From positions 1-64,000 of the forward strand of contig NZ_SMBO01000008.1 in the NCBI RefSeq assembly GCF_004342985.1: DNA of 64,000 nucleotides, in the 5' to 3' direction. The stretch comes from Novosphingobium sp. PhB57. Lineage in GTDB: Bacteria > Pseudomonadota > Alphaproteobacteria > Sphingomonadales > Sphingomonadaceae. The translations under genes and the position numbers were made by a program. The notes beneath the pieces are model-generated. The model was not told where the DNA came from. It saw nothing but the letters and a program-made list of their open reading frames with translations, and made no database searches. Positions 1 to 8,803 of this stretch are shown here, piece by piece (position 1 is the first letter of the stretch; each line of letters opens with the position of its first letter).

Positions 1-890
1 GATCGTAGGGCAGTCTCGTGTGCAGGCGCTCCTGTCAGACGACCACTTCTCGGTGGATGGCACACTGATCGAAGCGTGGGCCAGCATGAAGAGCTTCAAG
101 CCCAGGGACGGCGAGGCTTCGGGCGGTGACGACGACGACAGCGTTTCGGGCACCGGTCAGAGCGCACAGGCAAAGGCCAAGGGGCGTAACGCCGAACGCG
201 ATTTCCATGGCGAGAAGCGATCCAACGCCACCCACGCCTCCACCACCGATCCTGATGCCCGCCTGTTCAAGAAGGCACGCGGCCAAGCTGCGAGGCTGTG
301 TCATATGGGCCACGTCCTGATGGAGAACCGGCATGGGCTGGTCGTCGATGCGACGCTCACTCACGCCACGGGCACGGCCGAACGGGAGGCCGCGCTGACC
401 ATGCTTTCCCGCATGAAGGGGCGCCATCGCATTACGCTGGCGGCGGACAAAGCCTACGATACAGCCGGATTCGTCGCCGCCCTGCGCGACGTTGGCGTTA
501 CCCCGCACGTCGCCCAGAACAATGCCAACAGGCGATCCGCTATCGATGGACGCACTACCCGGCACCCTGGCTACGCCGTTTCGATGCGGATCAGGAAACG
601 GATCGAAGAGGTCTTTGGCTGGGCCAAGACCAGCGGAAACCTGCGCAAGACCCGGCATCGAGGGCAGGACCGCGTCGGATGGAACTTCACGCTGACCGCT
701 GCAGCGTACAATCTGGTTCGTCTGCCAAAACTAATGGCGAAGGCGTAGCTATGCGAGGAATCCGCGACACGGCGGGTTCTGGCAGCAAACGACTGCCACC
801 TGATGCCGAATTCCCCAAACCGGTGCCCGACAAACCCTTTGAGCCCGGCGATCACCGCGCCTCATGGAGGGTTTTTCCGCACCCTGCTAA
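1..890 (+). mobile_element. Right part of an IS5-family insertion sequence
   Basis: The window opens inside an IS element whose transposase reads from the left edge to 748. A probable right terminal region lies at about 865-890, with a run of T followed by CCGCACCCTGCTAA, after which the sequence character changes. The left end and the matching inverted repeat are outside the window, so the exact boundary and the target duplication cannot be confirmed. The boundary is inferred; the family is supported by the transposase. Confidence 0.55.
2..748 (+). CDS. IS5-family transposase, 5' end outside the window
   Basis: DDE transposase that cuts and joins the ends of its own IS. The frame is open to the window edge, and the first residues (VQALLSDDHFSVDGTLIEAW) match the first catalytic Asp region of IS5-type transposases, so roughly the first 100 residues are missing. 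Later parts show the second Asp (ADKAYDT) and the C-terminal region with R-x3-E and FGWAKT (RKRIEEVFGWAKT), placing the D-D-E set in order. An acidic low-complexity stretch (GDDDDS) follows the first Asp. The C-terminus is intact, so the copy may be functional if its 5' part is. Confidence 0.9.
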   Translation: MVGQSRVQALLSDDHFSVDGTLIEAWASMKSFKPRDGEASGGDDDDSVSGTGQSAQAKAKGRNAERDFHGEKRSNATHASTTDPDARLFKKARGQAARLCHMGHVLMENRHGLVVDATLTHATGTAEREAALTMLSRMKGRHRITLAADKAYDTAGFVAALRDVGVTPHVAQNNANRRSAIDGRTTRHPGYAVSMRIRKRIEEVFGWAKTSGNLRKTRHRGQDRVGWNFTLTAAAYNLVRLPKLMAKA

Positions 891-1036
891 GCGTGCGACT
901 CAAGAAAGCCGTGGCTCCCAGCGTATAGCTTGCAACCGGTCCTATGACGGCGATGCGCATGTTGGCGCCCTACAGCCCGCCATTCAAAATTCTCATGAGC
1001 GAACACTGGCGATGTGCGTTATCCAGCGTTCCTAAA

Positions 1037-1492
1037 TTACACGTGAGTGCTGCCGAAACCGGGACGGATGCGATGAGCATCTTCCTTTACGTCAATGGCA
1101 CGCTGACCCGTCACTACGTCCACCATGCAGTTGTAAAATTCCAAGGCTTCGTAAGGCGTCGTAAGTGGCAGTTGCACTTTTGCGCCGAGCAAGGCGTTCG
1201 CCGCGTCTTCTTCGGTCGCATCGCGAAGTTGTATCAGCAGAACCTCCGCACGGGCCTTGCTGTCATCAAGTTCGTTACCAAGCAGATCAGCGACCAGACT
1301 CACGAAGTCCTGCCGCTCAGGCGCTTGCGGATTTGCACGTAGGAAGTCCTCAATCGAGATTTTCGAGATAGCGCCGCCTGATGAGCGGTTCGCTTCATGC
1401 ACCACCGTGGTTTTATCGGTGCCGTTTCCACGGGCCAGATACCACTGGTCGCCGTTGGAGCTGAGGGAGAAAAGCAACATCGGATGGGTCAT
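1037..1492 (-). CDS. Hypothetical protein, 151 aa
   Basis: I do not recognise a family. The protein is soluble, acidic in its middle part, with no signal peptide or membrane segment. It begins MTHPMLLFSL and has a GG-x-ISK-x-SIEDFL stretch that could be a short helix-turn region. The start is supported by GGAG about 11 bases upstream. It stands alone between the IS end and a short unknown gene. Codon use looks normal for the window, which is the main reason for calling it. Confidence 0.55.
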   Translation of the reverse strand: MTHPMLLFSLSSNGDQWYLARGNGTDKTTVVHEANRSSGGAISKISIEDFLRANPQAPERQDFVSLVADLLGNELDDSKARAEVLLIQLRDATEEDAANALLGAKVQLPLTTPYEALEFYNCMVDVVTGQRAIDVKEDAHRIRPGFGSTHV

Positions 1493-1798
1493 GGCAAATT
1501 CAACTCCGCAAGTGCCACGAGGTAACGCTGGGTGGGTTCGTTCATCATAACCACCGCCCTCGTACGCGTTAAAAGATGTACTGCCGGACGATGTCCGCGA
1601 TCAGCTTGTCCGAGAAAACCTAACGCATCTCCTCGGCATCTTCCCGGCCTAACGCAAACACAATGCCTGCCGCCCCTCGGAAGAGGCTCGCCCCTACTGA
1701 TTGAAACGTTGTGCTCGCCGCTTTGCCGTTCGACGTTTGCCTGCGGGAGATCAATGTTGAGCAGACGGCTATGATGCGATCCTCAGATCTCAATCAGG
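1493..1798. other. Intergenic stretch with no recognised feature
   Basis: No frame with convincing codon use was found on either strand and no clear repeat or hairpin was seen. It separates two small minus-strand genes. Confidence 0.3.
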
Positions 1799-1993
1799 CT
1801 ACAAGTCAAGGTTGTGCGAGCTTCTGACCCAGCCGTCTGCTGCGCATGCACCAATGCCGAACTGATGGTTGCTGATCCGATACGCCCTAATGCCGGCTGC
1901 GGCGAGATGACGCGTTCTTGCAAGACTCGTTCCAGCAGCGCTTGCGCGCATAAGCGATAACTGGTGTTCGAAATACTGATGGTTGAGATCCAT
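1799..1993 (-). CDS. Small hypothetical protein, 64 aa
   Basis: A 64-residue reading frame starting MDLNHQYFEHQLSLMRA. The start and the following amphipathic helix resemble a class of tiny uncharacterised proteins found in sphingomonads; this is from memory of the family, not a search. A GGGGTGTTG stretch lies about 10 bases upstream of the start. An overlapping frame exists but has poorer amino-acid content. Function unknown. Confidence 0.4.
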   Translation of the reverse strand: MDLNHQYFEHQLSLMRASAAGTSLARTRHLAAAGIRAYRISNHQFGIGACAADGWVRSSHNLDL

Positions 1994-2001
1994 GACAACA
2001 C

Positions 2002-2478
2002 CCCTTCTTACAAGCGGGAGCCCTATGGTCTCTCAGCCGCCGGTGCTTATTTTCCGATACCAGCGATTATAGGTATGTAGGGAACGAAATTTATATTTCA
2101 ATGGAAGGCTTGTTATAAGCGCAATAAAAGCCGTCGCGCGCACGGAAAAATTAGATCGCTGTATTATGCTCATTTTTATTGCGTGCGCAGGCATCGTGCC
2201 CGCGCGCATGTGCGCTTTACCGCGTATTGCGTGTTAAATTTTGCTTATAGCTTGGAGTCGCTCCCGGCCTTTGGGCCGATCACATGCACGTGCAATTACC
2301 GGACGGGCAACTTTCTACGCTTTCCCGAGCAGCCCGAAATTCTGGAATCGGCTCTCATCGAAGCCCATGAATGGGTAAACGGATGGACCGCGCTTGGGAG
2401 CAGAAATTCGATGACGGAACGGCCGAGACGGCTCGTCAATTTCGAGGGGCTTAGTCCTCATGGCCAGCTACACTACCA
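2002..2478. other. AT-richer intergenic region
   Basis: Between about 2060 and 2250 the base composition drops markedly below the surrounding GC level, with T- and A-runs that could hold promoters for the minus-strand small gene at 1799-1993. A 99-codon plus-strand frame (2183-2482) lacks a ribosome site and plausible composition, and I did not call it. No RNA gene is recognisable. Confidence 0.3.
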
Positions 2479-3285
2479 TTAAGAGGTTGGGAACGGCGGG
2501 GACTGGTAGACAAGCGGTGGGACAAGCGCACCGGGCGTCCCGATCACCGCATGCTCATAGATGGATGCAGCGAACCTACTGCGGCCCAACGTCTCAGTGG
2601 CTAATTGTAGAAGCAGAAGTGAAGTAAGGCCCCACCACCAGGCCGGATGCACCTTTCCGTAGCGCCGCTTGTCCCGCACGATGCCCGCCACCGGGAATGC
2701 GATCATGCCAACGAAGACTGCCGTCAGCATCGAATACATGAACAGCGGGGCCGGCAGCAGCCTTCCAAATGAGGGACCCATGATAGCCGCCATGCCGCAT
2801 ATGACCAAGCGTGGATGCCACTCACTGTCGCGCCGCTTTAACACGGCCCCGATCAAGAATGCCGCGAACAGCATTACACTGAGCGGGTTCATCAGCAAAA
2901 ACTGCGCGGGTAGGAAGAAGAATGGCACTGCCGCCTTTTGGGCGCTCCATACCGTCGAAAGTGTGCCGACGACCACCATGGCCAGAGCCCAGCCAAGGGC
3001 TAGCCAACCTAATTTGCGATGAAGCCCTATCGATCCGGTCGCGGCGAGTGACACCTGCGACACGAACAGCAAGACCCAACCCATGAACAATATGGCGTGG
3101 ATATGCACCGAAACGGGAGCACGAAACGACGATATGCCCATCACTGCAAAGAACGAGAACGCGCCAACATTAATGAGCGCCATGACGATTGCAGTGATGG
3201 CAAAAAAGCGCGTCTCGGCTAAGAAGAACCGCTGTCTCAAAATTGCTGAATCCATCCCACCCGTCCCGTAGTTTGAATCTGCCAC
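2479..3285 (-). CDS. Multipass membrane protein, uncharacterised
   Basis: About 268 residues with seven or so hydrophobic segments. Conserved-looking features are H-x-H in segment two (VHIHAILFMGW), a following Q (FVSQ) and an HRKLGW motif after segment three, a pattern seen in DUF2306-like membrane proteins that may bind heme. That assignment is a resemblance only. The GTG start at 3285 gives the longest form; an ATG at 3255 (MDSAILRQ) is an equally good choice. It is monocistronic and divergent from chrA. Confidence 0.6.
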   Translation of the reverse strand: MADSNYGTGGMDSAILRQRFFLAETRFFAITAIVMALINVGAFSFFAVMGISSFRAPVSVHIHAILFMGWVLLFVSQVSLAATGSIGLHRKLGWLALGWALAMVVVGTLSTVWSAQKAAVPFFFLPAQFLLMNPLSVMLFAAFLIGAVLKRRDSEWHPRLVICGMAAIMGPSFGRLLPAPLFMYSMLTAVFVGMIAFPVAGIVRDKRRYGKVHPAWWWGLTSLLLLQLATETLGRSRFAASIYEHAVIGTPGALVPPLVYQSPPFPTS

Positions 3286-3778
3286 GGCAAAATATTACAG
3301 TATTCTCCCGTTAATGTAAAAGCTATTCAGATGGACGTGACGAGCGCCATCATAGTAAATATTATGAGTAAGGGGTTGAATGCTCTCCACAGCAACATCC
3401 TACGACGTTTATGGAGGATGAGCCGCAATCATCCTAGAGCGCTTTTTTCCAATGACCGTTAGCGTATCGTGAGAGGCATCGTCGGGGCGACATTCAGCAA
3501 GGGCATTGGCAAGAAAAGCCAAGCCGCTCGGAGTTGGAACTCGAAAATTTGCGACCGAGCGGCCCCAAAGGGAAGTTCAGACCTGGGCCGGACGCCACAT
3601 CGTACGGCATTTTTGCCGTCCTCAAATGCACGGAGGAAAGGCAAAATTGGTTTGAGATGCGACCATTGACGCGGCATCTACATTCAACGATAAGTTTTTA
3701 TCGGGCAGTGCGGCGCCCGATTAGACGGCATCCGTCCAAGTCCGCTCCATTCGCCGCGCCTGCGGCCAAGGAGCGTTT
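3286..3778. other. Divergent intergenic region before chrA
   Basis: About 490 bases. The first 100 bases are AT-rich and likely hold the promoter of the minus-strand membrane gene. Short frames in 3460-3700 have no ribosome sites or recognisable content. GGAGCG just before 3779 serves as the chrA ribosome site. Confidence 0.3.
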
Positions 3779-4972
3779 ATGGATTACACGGCTACTGGCA
3801 AGCACCCCCCGTCGATGAGCCTTTCCGCACTTTTTCTGAAATTCCTTCGTTTTGGCTTCCTCGCCTTTGGTGGGCCTGTAGCCCAGATTGCCATGCTGCG
3901 TGAGGCACTGGTCGAGGAGGAGCGGTGGATTGACCGCTCCCGCTTCAACAAGCTGCTCGCGATTCTGCAAGTGCTCCCAGGACCTGAAGCCCACGAACTC
4001 TGCGTCCACTTCGGCATCGTTGCGCGGGGCCGGATTGGCGGGCTTTTGGCGGGGCTGGGCTTCATGCTGCCCGGTTTCGCCTTGATGCTGCTCGCTGGCT
4101 GGATCTATGTCACTTGGATAGCGGGACACGGACTGTGGAGCGGGCCGCTTCTGGGCGTCCAGATCGCTGTACTCGCGATCATTCTGCGCGCCGTTTTCCG
4201 GATCGGCGAACATATCCTTATAGATCGTCTTACATGGGCAATCGCCTTGATAAGCGCACTGCTCACACTGACTAATATGCCGTTTTGGTTGCCGCTCATT
4301 GCAGCCGCGGCAATTTATGCCTTTGCGCAAAGGCCTTATCTGGCCATTGCCGTAGCTATCTTCACCGCGGGCCTCGCCGCCTGTCTCTATATGCTTCCTG
4401 GCGGACAAGCGGCCCTCACTATCTCTCATGAGCCGTCAACAGTCATTGCCCTCTTCATTGCCGGCCTAAAGGGCGGACTGCTGACATTTGGCGGTGCCTA
4501 CACCGCAATTCCCTATGTCCGCGCCGACACGGTGGGCCGTGGATGGTTGAGCGACGCCACCTTTCTCGACGGGATCGCGCTGGCAGGGATTCTTCCTGCC
4601 CCGCTCGTGATTTTTGCAACATTCGTGGGCTATGTTTCGGGCGCGCTGCCCGGCGCGCTTGCGATCACGGCGGGGATGTTCCTTCCTGCGTTCGCTTTCT
4701 CGCTGATTTTTTATGAGCGGTTGGAAGCGATCGTCGATCATCCTGCGCTTCAAAAGGCACTGGAAGGCGTTGCGGCAGCAGTGGTCGGCATCATCGCCGC
4801 GACCTTCCTACAACTAGGCAAAGCAGCGTGGTTGCGCGTACCCTCACTGCCAATGGCGTTGACGCTGTTTTGCTTCGCCTTGATCGCCGCATGGCGCTTG
4901 AAGGGAATGTGGGTGACGCCGGCAATACTGGTCTTTGGCGCATTGGTCGGTGCCGCCAGTTCACTATGGTAG
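3779..4972 (+). CDS. chrA: Chromate efflux transporter ChrA
   Basis: CHR-family proton-driven exporter of chromate from the cytoplasm, 397 residues, the usual long form made of two homologous CHR domains. The first domain carries RFGFLAFGGPVAQIAML near residue 22, the second LKGGLLTFGGAYTAIPYV near residue 235, both FGG signatures of the family; about ten membrane segments follow the expected pattern. Start chosen for GGAGCG eight bases upstream; an internal Met (MSLSALF, residue 13) could also initiate. It is a single-gene unit without chrB or chrF beside it, so regulation is not visible. Confidence 0.93.
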   Translation: MDYTATGKHPPSMSLSALFLKFLRFGFLAFGGPVAQIAMLREALVEEERWIDRSRFNKLLAILQVLPGPEAHELCVHFGIVARGRIGGLLAGLGFMLPGFALMLLAGWIYVTWIAGHGLWSGPLLGVQIAVLAIILRAVFRIGEHILIDRLTWAIALISALLTLTNMPFWLPLIAAAAIYAFAQRPYLAIAVAIFTAGLAACLYMLPGGQAALTISHEPSTVIALFIAGLKGGLLTFGGAYTAIPYVRADTVGRGWLSDATFLDGIALAGILPAPLVIFATFVGYVSGALPGALAITAGMFLPAFAFSLIFYERLEAIVDHPALQKALEGVAAAVVGIIAATFLQLGKAAWLRVPSLPMALTLFCFALIAAWRLKGMWVTPAILVFGALVGAASSLW

Positions 4973-5396
4973 AGCCGCACGGATGCGGCGGACGCTTTCG
5001 TCGCCATATGAGTTACAGTTGATATCAATGACCGCGAGTTGTAGGAACCCGGACGGACCGCACCTGGACAAAGAATTTTGACGTCTGAATGACGACAAAG
5101 GGTCGATGCCGCCAACGGCCCAGCGAAACAATTAGCCGAATTCTGCGCCGTTACGCTAAAGGGCCTCGATAAGCGAGACGCTAAGCCCGTCGATCACATC
5201 AGGCTATGATCGGCAGAGACGCCAGGACCTCCACGATAATGGTTGGGCGGGCATGCCCAGTTTTGAGCGATTCGCCGTTCGCCCCCCTCCTTCTAGGAGG
5301 GCGCTGACGGGGCGAGGGGGCTGCTGACCGTCGGCGCGATGGCCGAACAGTGCAAGGGGGGGCGCGATGCCGGGCGCCACCGCGCCGGATGGGTAG
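4973..5396. other. Intergenic region between chrA and the TonB-receptor remnant
   Basis: No coding signal on either strand. A short inverted repeat (CCCTCCTTCTAGGAGGG, 5285-5301) could form a small hairpin but has no T-run. The region probably holds further, unrecognisable remnants of the receptor gene that becomes readable at 5397. Confidence 0.3.
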
Positions 5397-5846
5397 CCTT
5401 TCGTTCAGGCACAGAGCATCCGTCGTTATGATGTCGGCCTGACGGCAGAGACGCCGCTCGAAGGCATCGGCACGTTTCACCTGCACACATCAGGCGTGGA
5501 TCCGCCCCATCGCCACCGCTTTGGCGACATCATTGAGAATGACCGGCACAGGACTGGGCCGGGGGAAGCATCGATCGGCGGAGAGGCTGGCGCGACCACT
5601 TGGCTGGCGGGCGCTGCCATCCAGGTGGACGACTATCGTTCAAGGACATATTGTTCCTTCGGCTATAGCTACGCTGAGCCCTCGCTCTCCGTTCAGATTG
5701 AGCAAAAGCTGGCAGACAGGCTGACCCTTGCGGGAAGCGCACGGTGGGACGGTCACAGCGACTATGGCTCGCGTATCAGCCCGCGCCTGTCGGCGCTGTA
5801 CCAGCCATATGGGCCGCAGCCTACACGATGGGCAACCGGCTCGACA
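5397..5846 (+). pseudogene. TonB-dependent receptor remnant
   Basis: A single open frame from a TAG at 5394-5396 reads as part of the beta-barrel of a TonB-dependent outer-membrane receptor. Diagnostic pieces are RRYDVGLTAETPLEGIGTF, GGEAGATTWLAGAAIQVDDY, then LADRLTLAGSARWDGHSDYG and SRISPRLSALYQPYGP, all typical of strand pairs in this family. There is no signal peptide, plug domain, or C-terminal strand. The 3' end runs into the convergent LysR gene, whose stop is at 5847. It is an internal fragment of roughly 150 residues from a protein of about 700. Confidence 0.75.
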
Positions 5847-7121
5847 TCACTCGCCCAATTGGATCGCACCGCCCTCCCCATAGCGAAACGGCTGATACTC
5901 GGAAGTTTTCTCCGCTCCCCACTCCCGGCAGACTTCTCGAAAGGTTTCGACGAACGCTGCCTGCAATTCTGTCGGACGCCAGTCGCTTCGCGTCGTGATG
6001 CCGAGGCGGCGGCGCAGTTTCAAACCCGGTTCGTCAAGGCGCGTCAGCAGTCCGGCGCGAGCCTCGAACAGAAACTGATCCGGCGACAGAAGCGTGAGCC
6101 AATCGCCCTCCAGCATCAAACCGCGAATTACCAGGAGCGAGCCGCATTCTATGCGTAGCTTCGGCGGCTCGAAACCATGGGATGTGAACATTTCTTCCCA
6201 TCGCCGGCGGCCCGGCGTCCCGCTGGCGGAAATTACCCAGGGGTATTCAAGTAGTTTTTCAAAACCGAATGGGCGCCGGGCGAGCGGATGGCCGGATCTA
6301 GCGACAATTACGGGATCATCCGAGAAAACCCCCTCTTGCGTGACATCGGAAACCGGCAACGGATCTCGCAAAGCTCCGACAAGGATGTCGAGCTCACCAT
6401 GCCGCAGGCTACTGAGCAGTTCGGGATATGGGCCCTCAACGATGTTCACATGCGCATCCCCATACGAACGCGCAAATCGCGCGAGCGATTGCGGCAGCAG
6501 GACCGCCTGCGCGACGGGCATCGTGCCGATCCTCAGGCGCCCTCCTCCCTGAGAGCGCAATGCTTCAAGCTCATCGACCCCGGCCTCAAGCTCCGCGCGG
6601 ACCAAGCTGACGTAACGAAGGAAATGGGCGGCGGCCGGTGTCTTGACGACGGTCCGCCCCTGTCTCGTCAGCAAGGGGACGCCGAGCTGCTCTTCAAGCT
6701 CGCGCGCAGAGCGATGAAGTGCAGGCTGCGAGAGCTGCGTCCTTGCGGAGGCCAGCGCAAAACTTCCCGCTTCATCGACCGCGAGCAAGGCGCGCAGCTG
6801 ATTGAGGGTCACCCGCCGGGAGATATGGGGCAATGCGGGCAACCGGGCACTTCGTCGTAGCGCCTGACCGCCCCGCTCCAGATAAGCCACGGCCCGATGC
6901 ACCCTGGCAATCAATTGGAATCCGGCCCTGGTCGGACGGACACCGGTGACCTGGCGCTCGAGCAGCGTATGGCGGAGCTGGGCTTCGAGACTGGCAACGG
7001 CCTGGGTGACTGCAGGCTGTGAAAGGTTCAGTTCCTTGGACGCTGCACTCAAGGTCCCTAGACGGGCCGCGACAGCTAACGTGTCCAGGTGCCGCAGGTT
7101 GAGTCCCATTGGGTCGATCAT
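5847..7121 (-). CDS. LysR-family regulator with two N-terminal HTH domains
   Basis: Transcription regulator of LysR type, about 424 residues where 300 is normal. The extra length is a second helix-turn-helix: the first is LRHLDTLAVAARLGTLSAAS through LSQPAVTQAVASLEAQL, the second LNQLRALLAVDEAGSFALAS through LSQPALHRSARELEEQLGVP. A standard effector-binding domain follows (GRLRIGTMPVAQAVLLPQSL). Start taken at MIDPMGLNLRHL; an upstream ATG at 7163 is possible. It is divergent from dctA, so control of dctA-oprB is the natural guess. Tandem-HTH LysR proteins are known but uncommon. Confidence 0.88.
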   Translation of the reverse strand: MIDPMGLNLRHLDTLAVAARLGTLSAASKELNLSQPAVTQAVASLEAQLRHTLLERQVTGVRPTRAGFQLIARVHRAVAYLERGGQALRRSARLPALPHISRRVTLNQLRALLAVDEAGSFALASARTQLSQPALHRSARELEEQLGVPLLTRQGRTVVKTPAAAHFLRYVSLVRAELEAGVDELEALRSQGGGRLRIGTMPVAQAVLLPQSLARFARSYGDAHVNIVEGPYPELLSSLRHGELDILVGALRDPLPVSDVTQEGVFSDDPVIVARSGHPLARRPFGFEKLLEYPWVISASGTPGRRRWEEMFTSHGFEPPKLRIECGSLLVIRGLMLEGDWLTLLSPDQFLFEARAGLLTRLDEPGLKLRRRLGITTRSDWRPTELQAAFVETFREVCREWGAEKTSEYQPFRYGEGGAIQLGE

Positions 7122-7258
7122 ATGAACTTCAGCATTGCTTATGGTTGGTTCGCATTTCCACATTGCCGAAAGGCGCTACAGAGCGTGTAGATAGGACAAC
7201 ACAAGGGTTGAGGATACGATCAAATTGCGTCTCGGACTTATGGTAACGAAAGCACGGT

Positions 7259-7272
7259 TGACCTGAGGGTCA
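7259..7272. promoter_or_regulatory. Possible LysR operator in the LysR-dctA intergenic region
   Basis: TGACCTGAGGGTCA is an inverted repeat (TGACC/GGTCA) between the divergent LysR and dctA genes, the usual place for a LysR box. Its spacing gives T-N12-A, one base longer than the classic T-N11-A, so the call is weak. Confidence 0.25.
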
Positions 7273-7422
7273 CGCCAACGGGCGGCAGATTTCAGACAGC
7301 GTGCGTCTCCCCTTCGCTATCGCAGTACCGTCAATTTGGCATTCTCACGTCGAGTTCGCTCATCTCGCAAGGCTCTACTCCGAGCAGATGACGGGCCGCA
7401 AACATGAGACAAGACAAAAGCC

Positions 7423-8736
7423 ATGAAAGCATTGGAAGAGAAGAAGCCCAAAGGGCGTTTTGGCATTTTCGGCCAATTATGGTTCCAGGTCCTCGCCGGC
7501 ACGCTGATCGGCATCCTGCTTGGCCATTTCGCACCGCAGGCAGGCGTTGCGATGAAGCCGCTGGGCGATGCCTTCATCAAACTTATCAAGATGATGATCG
7601 GTCCGATCGTTTTCGTCACTGTCGTTCACGGCATTGGCGGAATGAACGACATGAAGAGCGTCGGCCGCGTCGCTCTGAAATCCATCATTTATTTCGAGGC
7701 GATCACCATCCTGGCGCTCGTTTTCGGCCTCATCGGAGTGAATTTGTGGCAGCCAGGCGTTGGCATGAACATCGATCCGGCCTCGATCGATACGGCGTCC
7801 ATCCAGGGATATGTCGCAACAGCGCATGACCAGTCGATCTCTGCCTATCTCATGGCCATCATCCCGGATACATTTCCCGGTGCCCTGACGGAGGGCCACG
7901 TTCTCCAGGTCCTTCTGGTTGCAGTCCTGTTCGGCCTTGCGATGGCCGCTGGCGGTGCGCGCTCCAAGCCGGTCATAGAAGTAATCGAGAGCGCCTCCCA
8001 GGGGCTTTTCCGGATCATCGGCTACATCATGTACTTCGCCCCTCTCGGCGCATTTGGCGCGATCGCGTTTACGGTCGGGCAGTTTGGGACGGCCTCGCTT
8101 CTCTCTCTCGGAGAATTGATCCTCGAATTCTTCGTGATCTGCGCCGCATTCACCGCGATCGTAATGGGCGCAATCACCTGGTGGTGCGGCGTAAACCTCC
8201 TTCGCCTGCTGGGCTACATCTGGGATGAGATCGTCATTGTTGCCGCGACGACCTCGACCGAAACCGTGCTGCCCCGCATCATCCAAAAACTGCGTGCGCT
8301 TGGCTGCGATGAAAGCGTCGTCGGCTTCGTCGTGCCGGCCGGCTATTCGTTCAACCTTGACGGTACTTGCCTTTATCTGACGACCGTTGCCGTATTCCTC
8401 GCCCAGGCGACAAATACGCACCTCACCATGTGGCACGAGCTTGGACTGATCGCGGTATTGCTGCTTACCTCGAAGGGCGCAGCCGGGGTCGCCGGCGCAG
8501 CCTTTGTCGTCCTGGCCGCGACACTGAACACGACCGGAACGATCCCAGTTGCAAGCATTGCTCTGATTTTGGGTATCCACCGGATCCTCGCGGAAGGCCT
8601 GACGTTCGTGAACCTCGTTGGAAACACGGTTGCAACGATCGTGATCGCGAAGTGGGAAGGCAAGCTCGACGAGCACACGCTGGCTGCTGCGGTGGGCACC
8701 AAAGCAGCCCGTCAACGCTTGGGCATCGCCCACTAA
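7423..8736 (+). CDS. dctA: C4-dicarboxylate transporter DctA
   Basis: Cation symporter of the DAACS family that imports succinate, fumarate, malate and similar acids across the inner membrane. Length 437 is standard. Visible family landmarks are the N-terminal KMMIGPIVFVTVVHGI, AATTSTETVLPRIIQKL (HP1 region), GFVVPAGYSFNLDGT, and the substrate-site segment NTTGTIPVASIALILGIHRI with the later NLVGNTVAT. About eight membrane segments. It is followed by an OprB-like porin 67 bases downstream, suggesting a joint outer/inner membrane uptake unit, probably under the divergent dual-HTH LysR gene. Confidence 0.93.
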   Translation: MKALEEKKPKGRFGIFGQLWFQVLAGTLIGILLGHFAPQAGVAMKPLGDAFIKLIKMMIGPIVFVTVVHGIGGMNDMKSVGRVALKSIIYFEAITILALVFGLIGVNLWQPGVGMNIDPASIDTASIQGYVATAHDQSISAYLMAIIPDTFPGALTEGHVLQVLLVAVLFGLAMAAGGARSKPVIEVIESASQGLFRIIGYIMYFAPLGAFGAIAFTVGQFGTASLLSLGELILEFFVICAAFTAIVMGAITWWCGVNLLRLLGYIWDEIVIVAATTSTETVLPRIIQKLRALGCDESVVGFVVPAGYSFNLDGTCLYLTTVAVFLAQATNTHLTMWHELGLIAVLLLTSKGAAGVAGAAFVVLAATLNTTGTIPVASIALILGIHRILAEGLTFVNLVGNTVATIVIAKWEGKLDEHTLAAAVGTKAARQRLGIAH

Positions 8737-8765
8737 CCGAAGTCAATACCTATCCAATCAGAAGA

Positions 8766-8789
8766 CCGGCCGCGCAACGACGCGGCCGG
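8766..8789 (+). other. Strong hairpin between dctA and oprB
   Basis: CCGGCCGCG and CGCGGCCGG form a perfect nine-pair stem around the loop CAACGA. There is no following T-run, and the porin ribosome site (GGAG at 8794-8797) comes directly after. It is more likely an mRNA-stability or attenuating element in a dctA-oprB transcript than a full terminator. Confidence 0.6.
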
Positions 8790-8803
8790 GTGTGGAGAGT
8801 CGC

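Noticed and set aside
2183..2482. 99-codon plus-strand frame in the AT-rich region
   Set aside because: No ribosome site, and the first part is simply AT-rich intergenic DNA; no family resemblance.
7477..8733. 418-codon minus-strand frame covering dctA
   Set aside because: A shadow of the GC-rich dctA codons; highly charged, no domain, while dctA is unmistakable.
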